Origin: Clostridia bacterium
GTDB lineage: Bacteria > Bacillota > Clostridia > Lachnospirales > Lachnospiraceae
Assembly (NCBI GenBank): GCA_910576325.1
Contig: CAJTIM010000001.1
Span: forward strand, 186,001 to 250,000
DNA: 64,000 bases
Reading direction: 5' to 3'
A model generated the notes under the pieces. The model saw only the letters and a list, made by a program, of their open reading frames with translations, did not search any database and had not been told where the DNA came from. Of this stretch, positions 1 to 9,283 are shown in pieces (position 1 is the first letter of the stretch; the number at the start of each line of letters is the position of its first letter). The position numbers and the translations under genes were made by a program.

Positions 1-36
1 GAAAGAGCTGTAAAGGTTGACGAAACCGCCAAATAG
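1..36 (+). CDS. possible 3' end of an upstream gene (partial)
   Basis: Frame 1 is open from the window edge and ends in TAG at 34-36, giving the eleven-residue tail ERAVKVDETAK. This is too short to identify. A weak TTGACG (17-22) / TAGTTT (40-45) pair with 17 bp spacing overlaps it and could be the pfp promoter, so the stretch may also be non-coding. Confidence 0.25.
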   Translation, partial: ERAVKVDETAK

Positions 37-94
37 TGATAGTTTAGAATAAGAGCGTTTGAAGCTCTGTAAAAAATAACAAAGGAGTACGGTT

Positions 95-1753
95 ATGAAT
101 CTTTCACCACTTCAGAAAGCAAGATATGAATATGTTCCGAAGCTTCCGGCAATGCTTAGAAACGGCATCACCGAGATTGCCGTTAAAGAGGGAAGCACTA
201 CGACCAGTGCGGCGGATCAGGAGAAAATTAAAGCGCTGTTCCCGAACACTTACGGAAAGCCGGAGGTTACCTTTGAGAAGGGACAGAATACTTCTGCCGC
301 TAAGAAGCAGGTAGTCGGCGTGATCCTTTCCGGCGGACAGGCGCCTGGCGGACATAATGTTGTGTGCGGCCTGTACGATGCGCTGAAGGCGACAAACAAA
401 GAGAATATCCTGATTGGCTTCAAGGGAGGCCCCAGCGGACTGATTGAGGATAAGTATATTGTGTTTGAGGACGCTTACATTGATCAGTACAGAAATACCG
501 GCGGATTTGATATCATAGGCTCCGGAAGAACCAAGCTGGAGACCGAAGAGCAGTTTGCGATTGCGACAGAGGTTTGCAGGAAGCACGGCATTACTGCCAT
601 TGTTATCATTGGCGGCGACGATTCCAACACCAATGCATGCGTGCTTGCGGAGTACATGGCGGCGCACAACACCGGTGTACAGGTCATCGGGTGCCCGAAG
701 ACCATCGACGGCGACTTAAAGAATGAGGACATTGAGATTTCCTTTGGATTTGATACGGCAACCAAGACTTACAGCGAATTGATTGGAAACATTGAAAGAG
801 ATTGCAATTCCGCCAAGAAATACTGGCATTTCATTAAGGTTATGGGACGGAGCGCTTCTCATGTTGCGCTGGAGTGTGCACTGGAGTGCCAGCCGAATAT
901 TTGTCTGATCTCCGAGGAGGTTAAGGAAAAGAAGCAGTCCCTGTCCGAGATCGCGGATTATATTGCGGATTCCGTGGAGAAGAGAGCGGCAAACGGCCTT
1001 AACTTTGGCGTTGTCGTGATTCCGGAGGGTGTTGTGGAGTTTGTTCCGGAGTTCTCCGCTCTGATCGGCGAGATCAACGAACTTCTTGCAGGCAGCAAGG
1101 CAGATGCGTTTAATGCGCTTCCGAATTGGAGCGAGAAGTATGCGTTTATCGAGAAGGGGCTTTCGGGGGATGCTATGGAAGTATTTGCGATTCTTCCGCA
1201 GGCGATCCAGCAGCAGCTTTTCCTTGAGAGAGATCCCCACGGCAATGTACAGGTTTCCCTGATTGAGTCCGAGAAATTGTTCGCAGCTCTTGTAGGCGAT
1301 AAGCTGAAAGCAAGAAAAGCGGCAGGAACTTATGCGGGCAAGTACGCAGTCCAGACGCATTTCTTTGGCTATGAGGGAAGATGTGCATTCCCGTCCAATT
1401 TTGATGCCGACTATTGCTATTCTCTCGGTTACAATGCGTTCATGCTGATCCAGTATGGCTACAATGGTTATCTTTCCAAGGTTTCCAACCTGTCCAGGCC
1501 GGCGGAAGAGTGGGTTGCGGGCGGTATGCCGATTACCAAGATGATGAACATTGAGAGAAGACACGGCGAGGACAAGCCGGTTATCAAGAAGGCGCTTGTG
1601 GAATTGGATGGAAAGCCGTTCAAGTACTTTGAGGCACACAGAGATGAGTGGGCGGTAGAGACTGCTTACGTATTTCCGGGAGCTATTCAGTATTATGGGC
1701 CGACGGAGGTGTGCGATTTAACTACCAGAACCCTTGCATTGGAAAAAGCATAA
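95..1753 (+). CDS. pfp: pyrophosphate--fructose 6-phosphate 1-phosphotransferase
   Basis: Cytoplasmic glycolytic enzyme that phosphorylates fructose 6-phosphate with pyrophosphate in place of ATP; the reaction is reversible. The 552-residue length fits the long PfpB class. The phosphate-binding loop GGQAPGGHN is at about residues 80-88, the PPi-type active-site motif GGDDSNTN at 173-180 (ATP enzymes have GGDGS), and PKTIDGD at 201-207. The start is supported by AAAGGAG about 8 bases upstream of ATG 95. It stands alone, followed by a strong terminator and then ppdK. That neighbour makes PPi when run towards ATP use, or consumes PPi when run towards pyruvate, so the two suggest a PPi-linked glycolysis. 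Confidence 0.96.
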   Translation: MNLSPLQKARYEYVPKLPAMLRNGITEIAVKEGSTTTSAADQEKIKALFPNTYGKPEVTFEKGQNTSAAKKQVVGVILSGGQAPGGHNVVCGLYDALKATNKENILIGFKGGPSGLIEDKYIVFEDAYIDQYRNTGGFDIIGSGRTKLETEEQFAIATEVCRKHGITAIVIIGGDDSNTNACVLAEYMAAHNTGVQVIGCPKTIDGDLKNEDIEISFGFDTATKTYSELIGNIERDCNSAKKYWHFIKVMGRSASHVALECALECQPNICLISEEVKEKKQSLSEIADYIADSVEKRAANGLNFGVVVIPEGVVEFVPEFSALIGEINELLAGSKADAFNALPNWSEKYAFIEKGLSGDAMEVFAILPQAIQQQLFLERDPHGNVQVSLIESEKLFAALVGDKLKARKAAGTYAGKYAVQTHFFGYEGRCAFPSNFDADYCYSLGYNAFMLIQYGYNGYLSKVSNLSRPAEEWVAGGMPITKMMNIERRHGEDKPVIKKALVELDGKPFKYFEAHRDEWAVETAYVFPGAIQYYGPTEVCDLTTRTLALEKA

Positions 1754-1779
1754 GGCGGAATAAATGTTAAAAAATAAAC

Positions 1780-1815
1780 AAAATCGGGTGCCGAAGCACC
1801 CGATTTTATTGTTAA
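1780..1815 (+). terminator. rho-independent terminator of pfp
   Basis: A perfect 12-bp stem (1780-1791 with 1796-1807) closes a CGAA tetraloop and runs into a T-rich tract, 26 bases after the pfp stop. Confidence 0.93.
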
Positions 1816-1832
1816 AATATGCTAAAAACCTC

Positions 1833-1860
1833 TTGACAAATTTTACAGGTATGTTACACT
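1833..1860 (+). promoter_or_regulatory. sigma-A promoter of ppdK
   Basis: A consensus TTGACA (1833-1838) is followed, after 16 bases, by TACACT (1855-1860). It lies directly after the pfp terminator and implies a ppdK leader of about 150 bases. Confidence 0.7.
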
Positions 1861-2017
1861 ATTCATGTGCGCAGGGTTGGGTCGTTGACCACATATCCGG
1901 CGCACATTTTGCGTGTAGGCAACGAGCCGTGCGGCCGGACGAAAGGACAAGCTCTCATGCTTATCCTCACGCAGAATGTGCACCGGTGAGACTATTTTTT
2001 AGGAGGGAAACAGATAA
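1861..2017 (+). promoter_or_regulatory. structured 5' leader of ppdK, candidate RNA switch
   Basis: About 150 untranslated bases separate the promoter from ATG 2018. Two helices share the same bases. Helix A pairs 1865-1872 (ATGTGCGC) with 1900-1907 (GCGCACAT), with an inner GGTC/GACC hairpin at 1880-1890. Helix B pairs 1902-1915 with 1968-1981, 14 bp with one G-U, and encloses a GAGC/GCTC stem (1924-1927 with 1951-1954). The two cannot form together over 1902-1907. A U-run (about 1993-1999) and the SD AGGAGGG follow. This is the pattern of a riboswitch or attenuator, but I do not recognise a named class. Confidence 0.5.
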
Positions 2018-4648
2018 ATGGCAAAATGGGTTTATTTATTCAAGGAAGGCAACGCCGAGATGCGGAATCTTCTGGGCGGAAAGGGCGCGAATCTGGCAGA
2101 GATGACAGGCTTGGGACTGCCGATACCCCAGGGCTTTACCGTAACCACGGAGGCATGTACCGACTACTACAACAATGGAAAGCAGATTTCCGATGAGATT
2201 AAGGAGCAGATCTTTGCTGCCCTTGCACAGTTGGAGGAGCTTCAGGGCAAGACCTTCGGAGATACGAACGATCCCCTTCTGGTATCCGTTCGTTCCGGTG
2301 CGAGAGCTTCCATGCCCGGTATGATGGACACGATTCTGAACCTGGGTCTTAATGATGAGGCGGTAGAGGGCTTTGCAAATAAAACAGGCAACCCCAGATT
2401 CGCTTACGATTCCTACCGCAGATTTATTCAGATGTTCTCCGATGTGGTTATGGAGATGAGCAAGACCTTCTTTGAGGGCATTTTGGATGAGATCAAAGAG
2501 GCGAAGGGCGCAAAGTTTGACACGGATTTAACAGCAGACGATTTGAAAGAGGTTATTGCAAGATACAAAGCCATTTATAAGGAAAAGATGGGAGAGGACT
2601 TCCCCCAGGATCCCAAGGTACAGCTTATGGAGGCTGTAAAGGCCGTGTTCCGTTCCTGGGACAACGAGCGTGCCATTGTATACCGCCGTATGAATGACAT
2701 TCCCGGCGACTGGGGAACCGCTGTCAACGTACAGGCTATGGTGTTCGGAAATATGGGCGACACCTCCGGAACCGGCGTTGCATTTACCAGAAATCCGGCT
2801 ACGGGCGAGAAGGGTATCTTCGGTGAGTACCTGATCAATGCCCAGGGTGAGGACGTTGTGGCAGGTATCCGTACACCGCAGCCCATCACCAAGCTTGAGG
2901 AGGACCTTCCTGAGTGCTTCAAGCAGTTTATGGAGATTGCAAACCGCTTAGAGGATCACTACCGCGATATGCAGGATATGGAGTTTACCATTCAGGAGGG
3001 CAAGCTTTACTTCCTGCAGACGAGAAACGGAAAGAGAACGGCTCCCGCAGCCATTCAGATTGCCTGCGATCTGGTAGACGAAGGAAAGATTACACCCGAG
3101 GAGGCTGTGCTTCGTATTGAGGCGAAGTCCCTGGATCAGCTTCTGCATCCCACCTTTGATCCGGAAGCTCTGAAGGCCGGCGAGGTGATCGGCGAGGCCC
3201 TTCCCGCATCTCCGGGAGCGGCGGCAGGTAAGGTATACTTTACGGCAGAGGATGCCAAGAGAGCCAGGGGTAAGGGCGAGCGTGTCATTATGGTGCGTCT
3301 GGAGACTTCTCCTGAGGATATCGAGGGTATGCATGCGGCAGAAGGTATTCTGACCGTGCGGGGCGGTATGACAAGCCATGCGGCAGTTGTGGCCCGCGGA
3401 ATGGGAACAGCCTGTGTATCCGGCTGCGGCGAGATTAAGATTGACGAGGAAGCCAAGTACTTTGATCTGGGCGGACACCACATTGTAGAGGGTGATTACA
3501 TTTCTCTGGACGGTTCCACCGGAAAGATTTATCTTGGAGATATTAAGACCATAGAGGCATCCGTAAGCGGCAACTTCGGGCGTATTATGGCCTGGGCGGA
3601 CGAGTTCCGTACTCTGGGCGTGCGTACCAACGCAGATACGCCGGCCGATACAAAGAATGCGATTAAGCTGGGCGCAGAGGGCGTTGGTCTCTGCCGTACC
3701 GAGCATATGTTCTTTGAGCCGGAGCGTATTCCGAAGATCCGGAAGATGATCCTCTCCGAGACAGAGGAGATGAGAGAGGAAGCTCTCTGGGAGCTGATTC
3801 CTTATCAGAAGGGCGATTTCAAGGCTATGTATGAGGCGCTTGAGGGCAAGCCCATGACAGTTCGTTATCTGGACCCGCCGCTTCATGAGTTCGTACCCAC
3901 CGATCCGGAGGATATTGCGGCTCTGGCAAAGGATATGAACATGACGGTGGAAGAGGTTGAGGCAAGATGCGAGGAGCTTCGCGAGTTCAACCCCATGATG
4001 GGACACCGCGGCTGCCGTCTGGCCGTTACCTATCCGGAGATTGCGAGAATGCAGACCCGTGCGGTTATGGAAGCTGCTATCGAAGTGAAGGAAGAGAAGG
4101 GCTACGATATCGTTCCTGAGATTATGATTCCTCTTATCGGTGATAAGAAGGAGCTGAAATTTGTAAAAGAGATGGTTGTCAAGATTGCGGAGCGTGTGAA
4201 GAAAGAGAAAAATTCCGATATTAAGTATCACATCGGAACCATGATCGAGATTCCCCGTGCGGCTCTTCTGGCAGGCGAGATTGCTGAGGAGGCTGAGTTC
4301 TTCTCCTTTGGTACGAACGACCTGACTCAGATGACCTTCGGCTTCTCCCGTGACGATGCCGGGAAGTTCCTGGATTCCTACTATAAGTCTAAGATCTATG
4401 AGTCTGACCCGTTTGCAAGACTGGACCAGAACGGTGTTGGCAAGCTGGTGAAGATGGCTGTTGAGGAAGGCCGGGCTACCAGACCGGATATCAAGCTTGG
4501 TATCTGCGGCGAGCATGGCGGAGATCCTTCTTCTATCGAGTTCTGCCATAAGGCGGGCTTGAGCTATGTGAGCTGTTCCCCGTTCCGGGTGCCTATTGCA
4601 CGTTTGGCGGCGGCTCAATCTGCTATACAAAATAGGCAGGCAAAGTAA
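2018..4648 (+). CDS. ppdK: pyruvate, phosphate dikinase
   Basis: Cytoplasmic enzyme interconverting pyruvate + ATP + Pi and phosphoenolpyruvate + AMP + PPi. The 876-residue length is usual for the family. An N-terminal ATP-grasp domain is followed by the swivelling phosphohistidine domain, with the catalytic His in GGMTSHAAVV (about H454), and by the C-terminal PEP/pyruvate TIM barrel with its catalytic Cys in GICGEHGGDP (about C830). The SD TAGGAGGG precedes ATG 2018 at normal spacing; earlier in-frame starts lie inside the structured leader and are rejected. With pfp next door it can close a PPi cycle in glycolysis. Confidence 0.97.
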   Translation: MAKWVYLFKEGNAEMRNLLGGKGANLAEMTGLGLPIPQGFTVTTEACTDYYNNGKQISDEIKEQIFAALAQLEELQGKTFGDTNDPLLVSVRSGARASMPGMMDTILNLGLNDEAVEGFANKTGNPRFAYDSYRRFIQMFSDVVMEMSKTFFEGILDEIKEAKGAKFDTDLTADDLKEVIARYKAIYKEKMGEDFPQDPKVQLMEAVKAVFRSWDNERAIVYRRMNDIPGDWGTAVNVQAMVFGNMGDTSGTGVAFTRNPATGEKGIFGEYLINAQGEDVVAGIRTPQPITKLEEDLPECFKQFMEIANRLEDHYRDMQDMEFTIQEGKLYFLQTRNGKRTAPAAIQIACDLVDEGKITPEEAVLRIEAKSLDQLLHPTFDPEALKAGEVIGEALPASPGAAAGKVYFTAEDAKRARGKGERVIMVRLETSPEDIEGMHAAEGILTVRGGMTSHAAVVARGMGTACVSGCGEIKIDEEAKYFDLGGHHIVEGDYISLDGSTGKIYLGDIKTIEASVSGNFGRIMAWADEFRTLGVRTNADTPADTKNAIKLGAEGVGLCRTEHMFFEPERIPKIRKMILSETEEMREEALWELIPYQKGDFKAMYEALEGKPMTVRYLDPPLHEFVPTDPEDIAALAKDMNMTVEEVEARCEELREFNPMMGHRGCRLAVTYPEIARMQTRAVMEAAIEVKEEKGYDIVPEIMIPLIGDKKELKFVKEMVVKIAERVKKEKNSDIKYHIGTMIEIPRAALLAGEIAEEAEFFSFGTNDLTQMTFGFSRDDAGKFLDSYYKSKIYESDPFARLDQNGVGKLVKMAVEEGRATRPDIKLGICGEHGGDPSSIEFCHKAGLSYVSCSPFRVPIARLAAAQSAIQNRQAK

Positions 4649-4770
4649 TCCGTACTTTGGTTTAGGATCGCATACTAGCAGGCATTGGCTTTTCGCAGGG
4701 CAAATGTTGATCTTTTGCGAGAGGGCAGTGGAAAGACCTTACTGTTGAAGTGTATATAATTTAATGAAAG

Positions 4771-5172
4771 GGGCTGTTGCAAAATAGATGAGTAATTATC
4801 TATGGAGCAATGGCTCCACTTTTATGTAATAGAACCAGGTTAGTGTATAATTATTAATGGAAAAATAGGAGTTATTCCTAAAATAAAAGGGAAGCAGAGA
4901 AATTCCCTACTTCCCAACCATACAGTTTTTCTTTATGATGTTAACGACCAAGAAAACATATAAAGGAGACTGTGTGATGAAATCTATTGTAGAAGAAAAG
5001 CTGGTATCTTTCAAGAGCCTGGAACAGAAAATTTTTGCATATGTCTGTGAAGAAGATAGGGCTGATCTCTACAAATCTGGCGGAAAAGATAGCCATGACG
5101 GTCACAGGGCGCAAAAAACCGCCTACTCTTAAAATCCATAAGAATAAGCGGCTTCATGGTGATGTGCATTAG
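4771..5172 (+). mobile_element. decayed insertion sequence, ISLre2-like, left end only
   Basis: GGGCTGTTGCAAAAT at 4771-4785 has the look of an IS terminal repeat and is followed, after a typical leader, by the N-terminal part of a transposase with a good ribosome binding site. No matching inverted end is visible downstream, and the reading frame breaks within about 150 bases. The element has lost most of its body. It marks the left border of the AT-rich accessory patch holding abiE. The 120 bases between ppdK and this point hold nothing I recognise. Confidence 0.45.
4977..5132 (+). pseudogene. transposase N-terminal fragment (ISLre2/UPF0236-like)
   Basis: AAAGGAG (about 4962-4968) precedes ATG 4977. 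The first 25 or so residues (MKSIVEEK, then FKSLEQKIFAYVCE) match the usual start of ISLre2-type transposases. After the YVCE motif the similarity is lost and the frame ends at 5132, and no DDE catalytic region follows. A +1 frame continues with basic sequence (TGRKKP, KNKRLHGD) to about 5172, consistent with a frameshift in a dead gene. Family assignment is from memory of the N-terminal motif and is moderate. Confidence 0.5.
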
Positions 5173-5256
5173 ACATATTCGATTTTCACCTTTTTTACTG
5201 GGGCGTTGGCTACCTTGAAGATAATCTCGTTTCCAAGTCCTGTGCTGTATAATAAA

Positions 5257-6171
5257 TCACTCATTTTCTTTTACTACTTTCCAATTACATTCTATCGAGC
5301 ACCATTGTTTTTGCCACTCATCCTCATTCACAATCGCATCAAATACAGGCTCAAGGAAAGTCTGTATTTCCTCAATAATCACCGAAAACTCAAGCGTATC
5401 ATTTTTTATTGTTTTCAAAAAGAATCTCCACCGCTTTTGCATATCCACATCCTCGGCAAGTGTGAGAATACGCTTGAAGCTGTCCTTTTCGAAGGGCGTC
5501 CCTCGCCGTTCCAATGTTCTGGATATTGCCGTCTGCAATCTTGCTCCGTCAAAATCAAAAGTCCTTGCCAGATAGTAAATATCGTAAAAGTCTTTCATCC
5601 TGCCCGTTAGTTCAAATCGTTGCAGAATCGCATCGAATTTCTCGGCTATGGTGCTTTCAAGAGAATAGGTCATAATAACAGGAGCTTCAAAATCGGGAAG
5701 CTGTGTATGGATAGTCCGTTGCTCGGCACGGGGAACAATCACATCGCCCACACCCATATCCACATTAAAAGGAACTCGAACATTTTTTATCTTTCCAATA
5801 ATCTGTGTGCTGATGCCATGATATTTTCTTTGAGGTGAGATTTCTTCAAATCCTTTCGCACTCATCTCAATATAATCATTGCCCGTAGGCGTGGCAAGAA
5901 TTTTTAGGATAAGGGCTTTTACCTCATCCAACGAATTGGAGGCACTACGAAGCAAGAAATCTACATCAATCGTCGCTCGGCTTTCAAAATTGGTCAGCGT
6001 ATAGATAAATAATCCGCCTTTCAGAATAAGAGTATCCTCATATCCAGACTTTGAGAGCTTCCGCAAAAATTCTTCCTGCATAAAAAGCTGCAGGCACTGC
6101 TGATAACTGATACCAACCGCCTTCGCCTTATTCTTTAGCTTTGCCAAAACAGATGCTGCTGCATCAGCCAT
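5257..6171 (-). CDS. abiEii: AbiEii-type nucleotidyltransferase toxin
   Basis: Toxin of a type IV (AbiE) toxin-antitoxin pair. AbiEii proteins are DNA-polymerase-beta-like nucleotidyltransferases whose activity gives reversible growth arrest and phage abortive infection. At 304 residues it has the conserved motif KGG (residues 51-53) and the acidic pair in TIDVDF (D69, D71), as in the family; the middle holds the usual AEKF-type motif and a long helical C-terminus. ATG 6171 is chosen because it overlaps the antitoxin stop as ATGA; the longer reading begins with GTG at 6180 and has no better ribosome site. It is translated directly after the antitoxin in the same transcript. Confidence 0.88.
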   Translation of the reverse strand: MADAAASVLAKLKNKAKAVGISYQQCLQLFMQEEFLRKLSKSGYEDTLILKGGLFIYTLTNFESRATIDVDFLLRSASNSLDEVKALILKILATPTGNDYIEMSAKGFEEISPQRKYHGISTQIIGKIKNVRVPFNVDMGVGDVIVPRAEQRTIHTQLPDFEAPVIMTYSLESTIAEKFDAILQRFELTGRMKDFYDIYYLARTFDFDGARLQTAISRTLERRGTPFEKDSFKRILTLAEDVDMQKRWRFFLKTIKNDTLEFSVIIEEIQTFLEPVFDAIVNEDEWQKQWCSIECNWKVVKENE

Positions 6172-6779
6172 CACAACCACACTCCAATCAATTCTTTTAC
6201 ACGCTTTTGTATACGCAATACTTTTGCATACTCCATCAGATTCGGTATATTTTTTTTCGGGTCTTTTACATACCCTTGTATTGCCTTATTAAAAATCTCT
6301 TTATCCATTTTGTTCATATTCCGCAGTACATCACAAATGGTACGGTCACGGTCGTATATACGGATATCAACAAAATTGATGCTGCCTTTTGTTTCGCCGA
6401 TGGGTACTAAAGCAGGCTCAACCCGATATGCCTTTACAAAGGGGTAGTCAATATTTGTACGGCTTCTGGAGACATTTTTATCAATCGTAATATTCCACTC
6501 GGCAGGACTGCGGTCACTGTACTGGTAGTAAAAGAGGGCGGTTTCCATACAAAGCACCGCATCGGGAAAAAGACGGTTGATAATTTTAACTTCCTGTTCG
6601 CCATAAGTTTCTGTCCAATGATAATAGCCCCATTTGATTTTTTCAATAATGCCCTCGTTTAATAGTTGCTGAATATCGGCATAGTAAATTCTGTAGGAAT
6701 CCAGTTGAGCAGTCGTCATTATATAATCGTGTTTGGCAAAAACCTTCCTGACAGCGTTTATCAATTTTTCATCAAGCAT
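6171..6779 (-). CDS. abiEi: AbiEi-type antitoxin / autorepressor
   Basis: Antitoxin of the type IV pair. Residues 1-60 form a winged helix-turn-helix of the AbiEi type (KHDYIMTTAQL and LNEGIIEKIKWGYY); the C-terminal half (IRIYDRDRTICDVLRN, then a helical tail) is the AbiEi_4-like antitoxin domain. AbiEi proteins neutralise the toxin without stable binding and repress their own promoter. ATG 6779 has a good SD (GAGGTGAG); an earlier ATG at 6803 lacks one. The gene overlaps abiEii by 4 bases. Repeats flanking its promoter match expectations for autoregulation. Confidence 0.88.
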   Translation of the reverse strand: MLDEKLINAVRKVFAKHDYIMTTAQLDSYRIYYADIQQLLNEGIIEKIKWGYYHWTETYGEQEVKIINRLFPDAVLCMETALFYYQYSDRSPAEWNITIDKNVSRSRTNIDYPFVKAYRVEPALVPIGETKGSINFVDIRIYDRDRTICDVLRNMNKMDKEIFNKAIQGYVKDPKKNIPNLMEYAKVLRIQKRVKELIGVWL

Positions 6780-6820
6780 TGTCTCACCTCTATGAAACCA
6801 CACGTAAATTTCTCAATGAT

Positions 6821-6911
6821 TGTGTACTTTACTATAGCATATCCGATTTTTTCAAAAAAGTCAACTTAGTAAAGTACACATGATCGAAGCTAATAATAGT
6901 GTAGTTTACTA
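6821..6911 (-). promoter_or_regulatory. abiE promoter with flanking operator repeats
   Basis: On the minus strand TTGACT (6859-6864) and TATGCT (6836-6841) are 17 bases apart, a good sigma-A promoter. A perfect 14-bp inverted pair brackets it: TGTGTACTTTACTA at 6821-6834, just past the -10 at the expected start point, and its reverse complement at 6867-6880, just upstream of the -35. A third, imperfect copy (TGTAGTTTACTA) lies at 6900-6911. AbiEi family antitoxins are known to bind inverted repeats at their own promoter, so these are probably its operators. Confidence 0.8.
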
Positions 6912-6956
6912 TGGAAAAATAAGCTTGTCTAATTTCTTTCAGACAAGCTCATTCTA

Positions 6957-7193
6957 TCACGCTTTATAATTATAATAGATATCTGCATCCGTTACCGCAT
7001 AGAGGGTTATCCATCTCGGAGTGCCGTCAAGCTCGATAAAATAAGGCTTTCTGCCACCTTTCCTGCATCTTTCCTCATCCCACTTGCCGATTCTTTCATA
7101 GCTGACAAAGCTAAGTACAAATAAGCCGAAGGCACTGAGCTTGTCCACATTAGGGCATGATAAAAAGGCTGCATTGCAGTAAAGACCAGACAC
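6957..7193 (-). CDS. unrecognised small ORF, possibly a remnant
   Basis: A 78-codon frame upstream of abiE on the same strand. The C-terminal half (KGGRKPYFIELDGT, then RWITLYAVTDADIY) looks protein-like, but the N-terminal part and the start have no clear SD. I recognise no family. It may be the 3' fragment of a mobile-element gene, in keeping with the other broken genes in this AT-rich patch. Confidence 0.25.
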   Translation of the reverse strand: MSGLYCNAAFLSCPNVDKLSAFGLFVLSFVSYERIGKWDEERCRKGGRKPYFIELDGTPRWITLYAVTDADIYYNYKA

Positions 7194-7239
7194 GGTAAAG
7201 CATTGGCGGATTTTACCGAAAAGTTACAAAAACAGCTCA

Positions 7240-7375
7240 CCCCGAATCTTTGCAGACCTTCGGATGGGTTATTTTTGAAAATGTGGTGAAAATGCCAGAG
7301 ATTGATATATGGATTCCCCTTATCAAAAGGAAAAATTATGCCGATATATTTTTGAACATGTTGTGCGGAAAATAA
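7240..7375 (+). pseudogene. possible coding remnant before the chemoreceptor
   Basis: A plus-strand frame reads [19 protein letters not shown] and onward to TAA at 7373-7375 with no start. A different frame just upstream (ALADFTEKLQKQL) could be the same gene before a frameshift. The last part coincides with a sigma-28-like promoter, so it may be chance. No family is recognised. Confidence 0.2.
7320..7347 (+). promoter_or_regulatory. sigma-28-like promoter of the chemoreceptor gene
   Basis: TTAT (7320-7323) is followed, after 16 bases, by GCCGATAT (7340-7347), the sigma-28/sigma-D -10 element. The same TTAT-N15/16-xCCGATAT layout recurs before cheA, flgM and the 24278 gene in this window. 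The start codon of the chemoreceptor lies about 100 bases downstream. Confidence 0.6.
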
Positions 7376-7449
7376 GAGACATGGAAAAGAAGGATGATTT
7401 TCCACAATCGGAAGCTGCGGACAACAGAACAAAAAAGGAGACTGGAGAC

Positions 7450-9147
7450 ATGATCAACTACATAAGAAATTTAAGAATCCGATTAAAGCTTTATATCCTC
7501 ATAGGAGTTGCGCTGATTGGTATGTTTATTATCGGCGGCATGTCATTCTATCTTATGGGCCGGATGAACGAGATGACAGATGATATTTCAACAAGCTGGC
7601 TTCCCAGTATTGATACGGCAAGGGATCTGACCAATACCCTTTCCAATATCCGTTTGAATGAATTAGGGTATCTTACCGCAATTTCTGATGACGCAGAAGC
7701 ATCCAGCCTTCAGTATCTTCAAAAGGAGAAGGGGGAAATGGATACTCTCTTAGCCGCATATAAGGAATTAATCGACGAAGAGGAAAGCGGCTTCTATAAT
7801 AATGCAATGAACCTCTGGACTCAGTACAGGGAAGCGGACGATGAAATACAGGCGTTAGCCAAGCAGGGCCGTAAGGAGGATGCCCGTGCCATTCTGGAGG
7901 GCGAATGTGTAGAGCTTTACAATTCTTTAAACGGCGCCTTTCAGGAGATTGTCACCTACAATACGGAGGGCAGCGACGCGGCAACGGAGGAAAGCTTCTC
8001 CCTTTACAGAACTGCCACCCTCCTCATGACGCTAATTATCATTGCGATTATTATTGTGGGTGTGTTCTTCTCATTTGTGATTATACGCCTTATTAAGTTC
8101 CCGATTTCCGAAATCGAGAATGCCGCTACGAAGATGGCGGAGGGTGATTTGGACGTGGAGATTTCCTATACCTCCAAGGATGAGATGGGAGTTCTCGCGG
8201 AGCAGGTACGCAGATTGATCCGCAAGCTTCAGGTTATTATAGATGATGAAAATAAATTCCTTGCTAAAATGGCAGCCGGAGATTTTACGGTGGATTCTGT
8301 CTGTGAGGAGGAATATACGGGGGGCTTCTATCCGCTGCTTGTGTCCTTCCGGGGCATTGCGGAAAAGCTCAACGACACAATGCTGCAAATCAGCCAAAGC
8401 TCTTCCCAGGTAGCAAGCGGATCGGAGCAGGTGTCCAGCGGCGCCCAGGCTCTTTCCCAGGGAGCAACCGAGCAGGCAAGCTCCGTGCAGGAGCTGGCGG
8501 CCTCCATCAATGAGATCTCCAATAAGGTAAATGAGAATGCGGAAAACGCACGGCAGGCCAATGCCACGGCAGGCAGCGTCAGCATGGAAATGAACATAAG
8601 CAACGAAAAAATGCAGCAGATGATACAGGCGATGGGCGATATCAGCAGCTGCTCCAGTGAAATCGGAAAAATCATTAAGACCATTGAAGACATTGCGTTC
8701 CAGACCAATATTCTTGCCCTGAACGCGGCTGTAGAAGCTGCCCGGGCAGGTACTGCCGGAAAAGGCTTTGCCGTAGTTGCCGACGAAGTCCGCAATCTGG
8801 CAAGCAAAAGTGCGGAAGCTTCCAATAATACCTCCGCTTTGATTGAAAATTCATTAAAGGCAGTGGAAAACGGAACTCAGATTGCCGGAGAGACAGCGCA
8901 GTCTCTGCTTCAGGCCGTAAATGCTGTAAATCAAATGACAGGCATTATCGGACAGATTTCAGAGGCCAGCAGCGAACAGGCAGATGCTATCTCCCAGATT
9001 ACGATGGGAATAGATCAGATTTCCAGCGTTGTTCAGACAAACTCGGCGACCGCGGAAGAGAGCGCGGCCGCAAGCGAAGAGCTTTCCAGCCAGTCACAGC
9101 TTATGAAGGGGCTTGTGGGGAGGTTTAAGCTAAAAGGCGGTTTTTAG
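7450..9147 (+). CDS. methyl-accepting chemotaxis protein
   Basis: Transmembrane chemoreceptor that controls CheA through CheW. From ATG 7450 (AAAAGGAG nine bases upstream) it has 565 residues: TM1 at about 14-36, a four-helix-bundle extracytoplasmic sensor of about 155 residues, TM2 at about 191-216 (long Ile/Val run), a HAMP domain, and the coiled-coil signalling domain. The hairpin tip carries [20 protein letters not shown], the hallmark of the family, and Gln/Glu-rich methylation helices lie on both sides. An ORF reading from 7309 is longer but lacks a ribosome site and runs through the promoter. The ligand is not predictable. Its partner genes cheA, cheW, cheR and cheB are at 44-49 kb. 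Confidence 0.95.
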   Translation: MINYIRNLRIRLKLYILIGVALIGMFIIGGMSFYLMGRMNEMTDDISTSWLPSIDTARDLTNTLSNIRLNELGYLTAISDDAEASSLQYLQKEKGEMDTLLAAYKELIDEEESGFYNNAMNLWTQYREADDEIQALAKQGRKEDARAILEGECVELYNSLNGAFQEIVTYNTEGSDAATEESFSLYRTATLLMTLIIIAIIIVGVFFSFVIIRLIKFPISEIENAATKMAEGDLDVEISYTSKDEMGVLAEQVRRLIRKLQVIIDDENKFLAKMAAGDFTVDSVCEEEYTGGFYPLLVSFRGIAEKLNDTMLQISQSSSQVASGSEQVSSGAQALSQGATEQASSVQELAASINEISNKVNENAENARQANATAGSVSMEMNISNEKMQQMIQAMGDISSCSSEIGKIIKTIEDIAFQTNILALNAAVEAARAGTAGKGFAVVADEVRNLASKSAEASNNTSALIENSLKAVENGTQIAGETAQSLLQAVNAVNQMTGIIGQISEASSEQADAISQITMGIDQISSVVQTNSATAEESAAASEELSSQSQLMKGLVGRFKLKGGF

Positions 9148-9283
9148 TACATGATGCGTTAGTGGGGAAAACCATTGGTTTAAAATAAAAGACAGGGCAA
9201 TTGCAGAATGAGGCGGCGAATATTACCATATCCGCGTCCTATTCTTCAATCGTCCTGTTTTTTTGTCGGCAGCCATTGAAACA

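Noticed and set aside
716..1639. 307-codon minus-strand frame antisense to pfp
   Set aside because: Shadow frame in a gene with all family motifs; no SD.
2948..4630. 560-codon minus-strand frame within ppdK
   Set aside because: It lies wholly antisense to a highly conserved enzyme, has no ribosome site, and its sequence is Leu/His/Arg-rich as expected from the complement of coding sequence.
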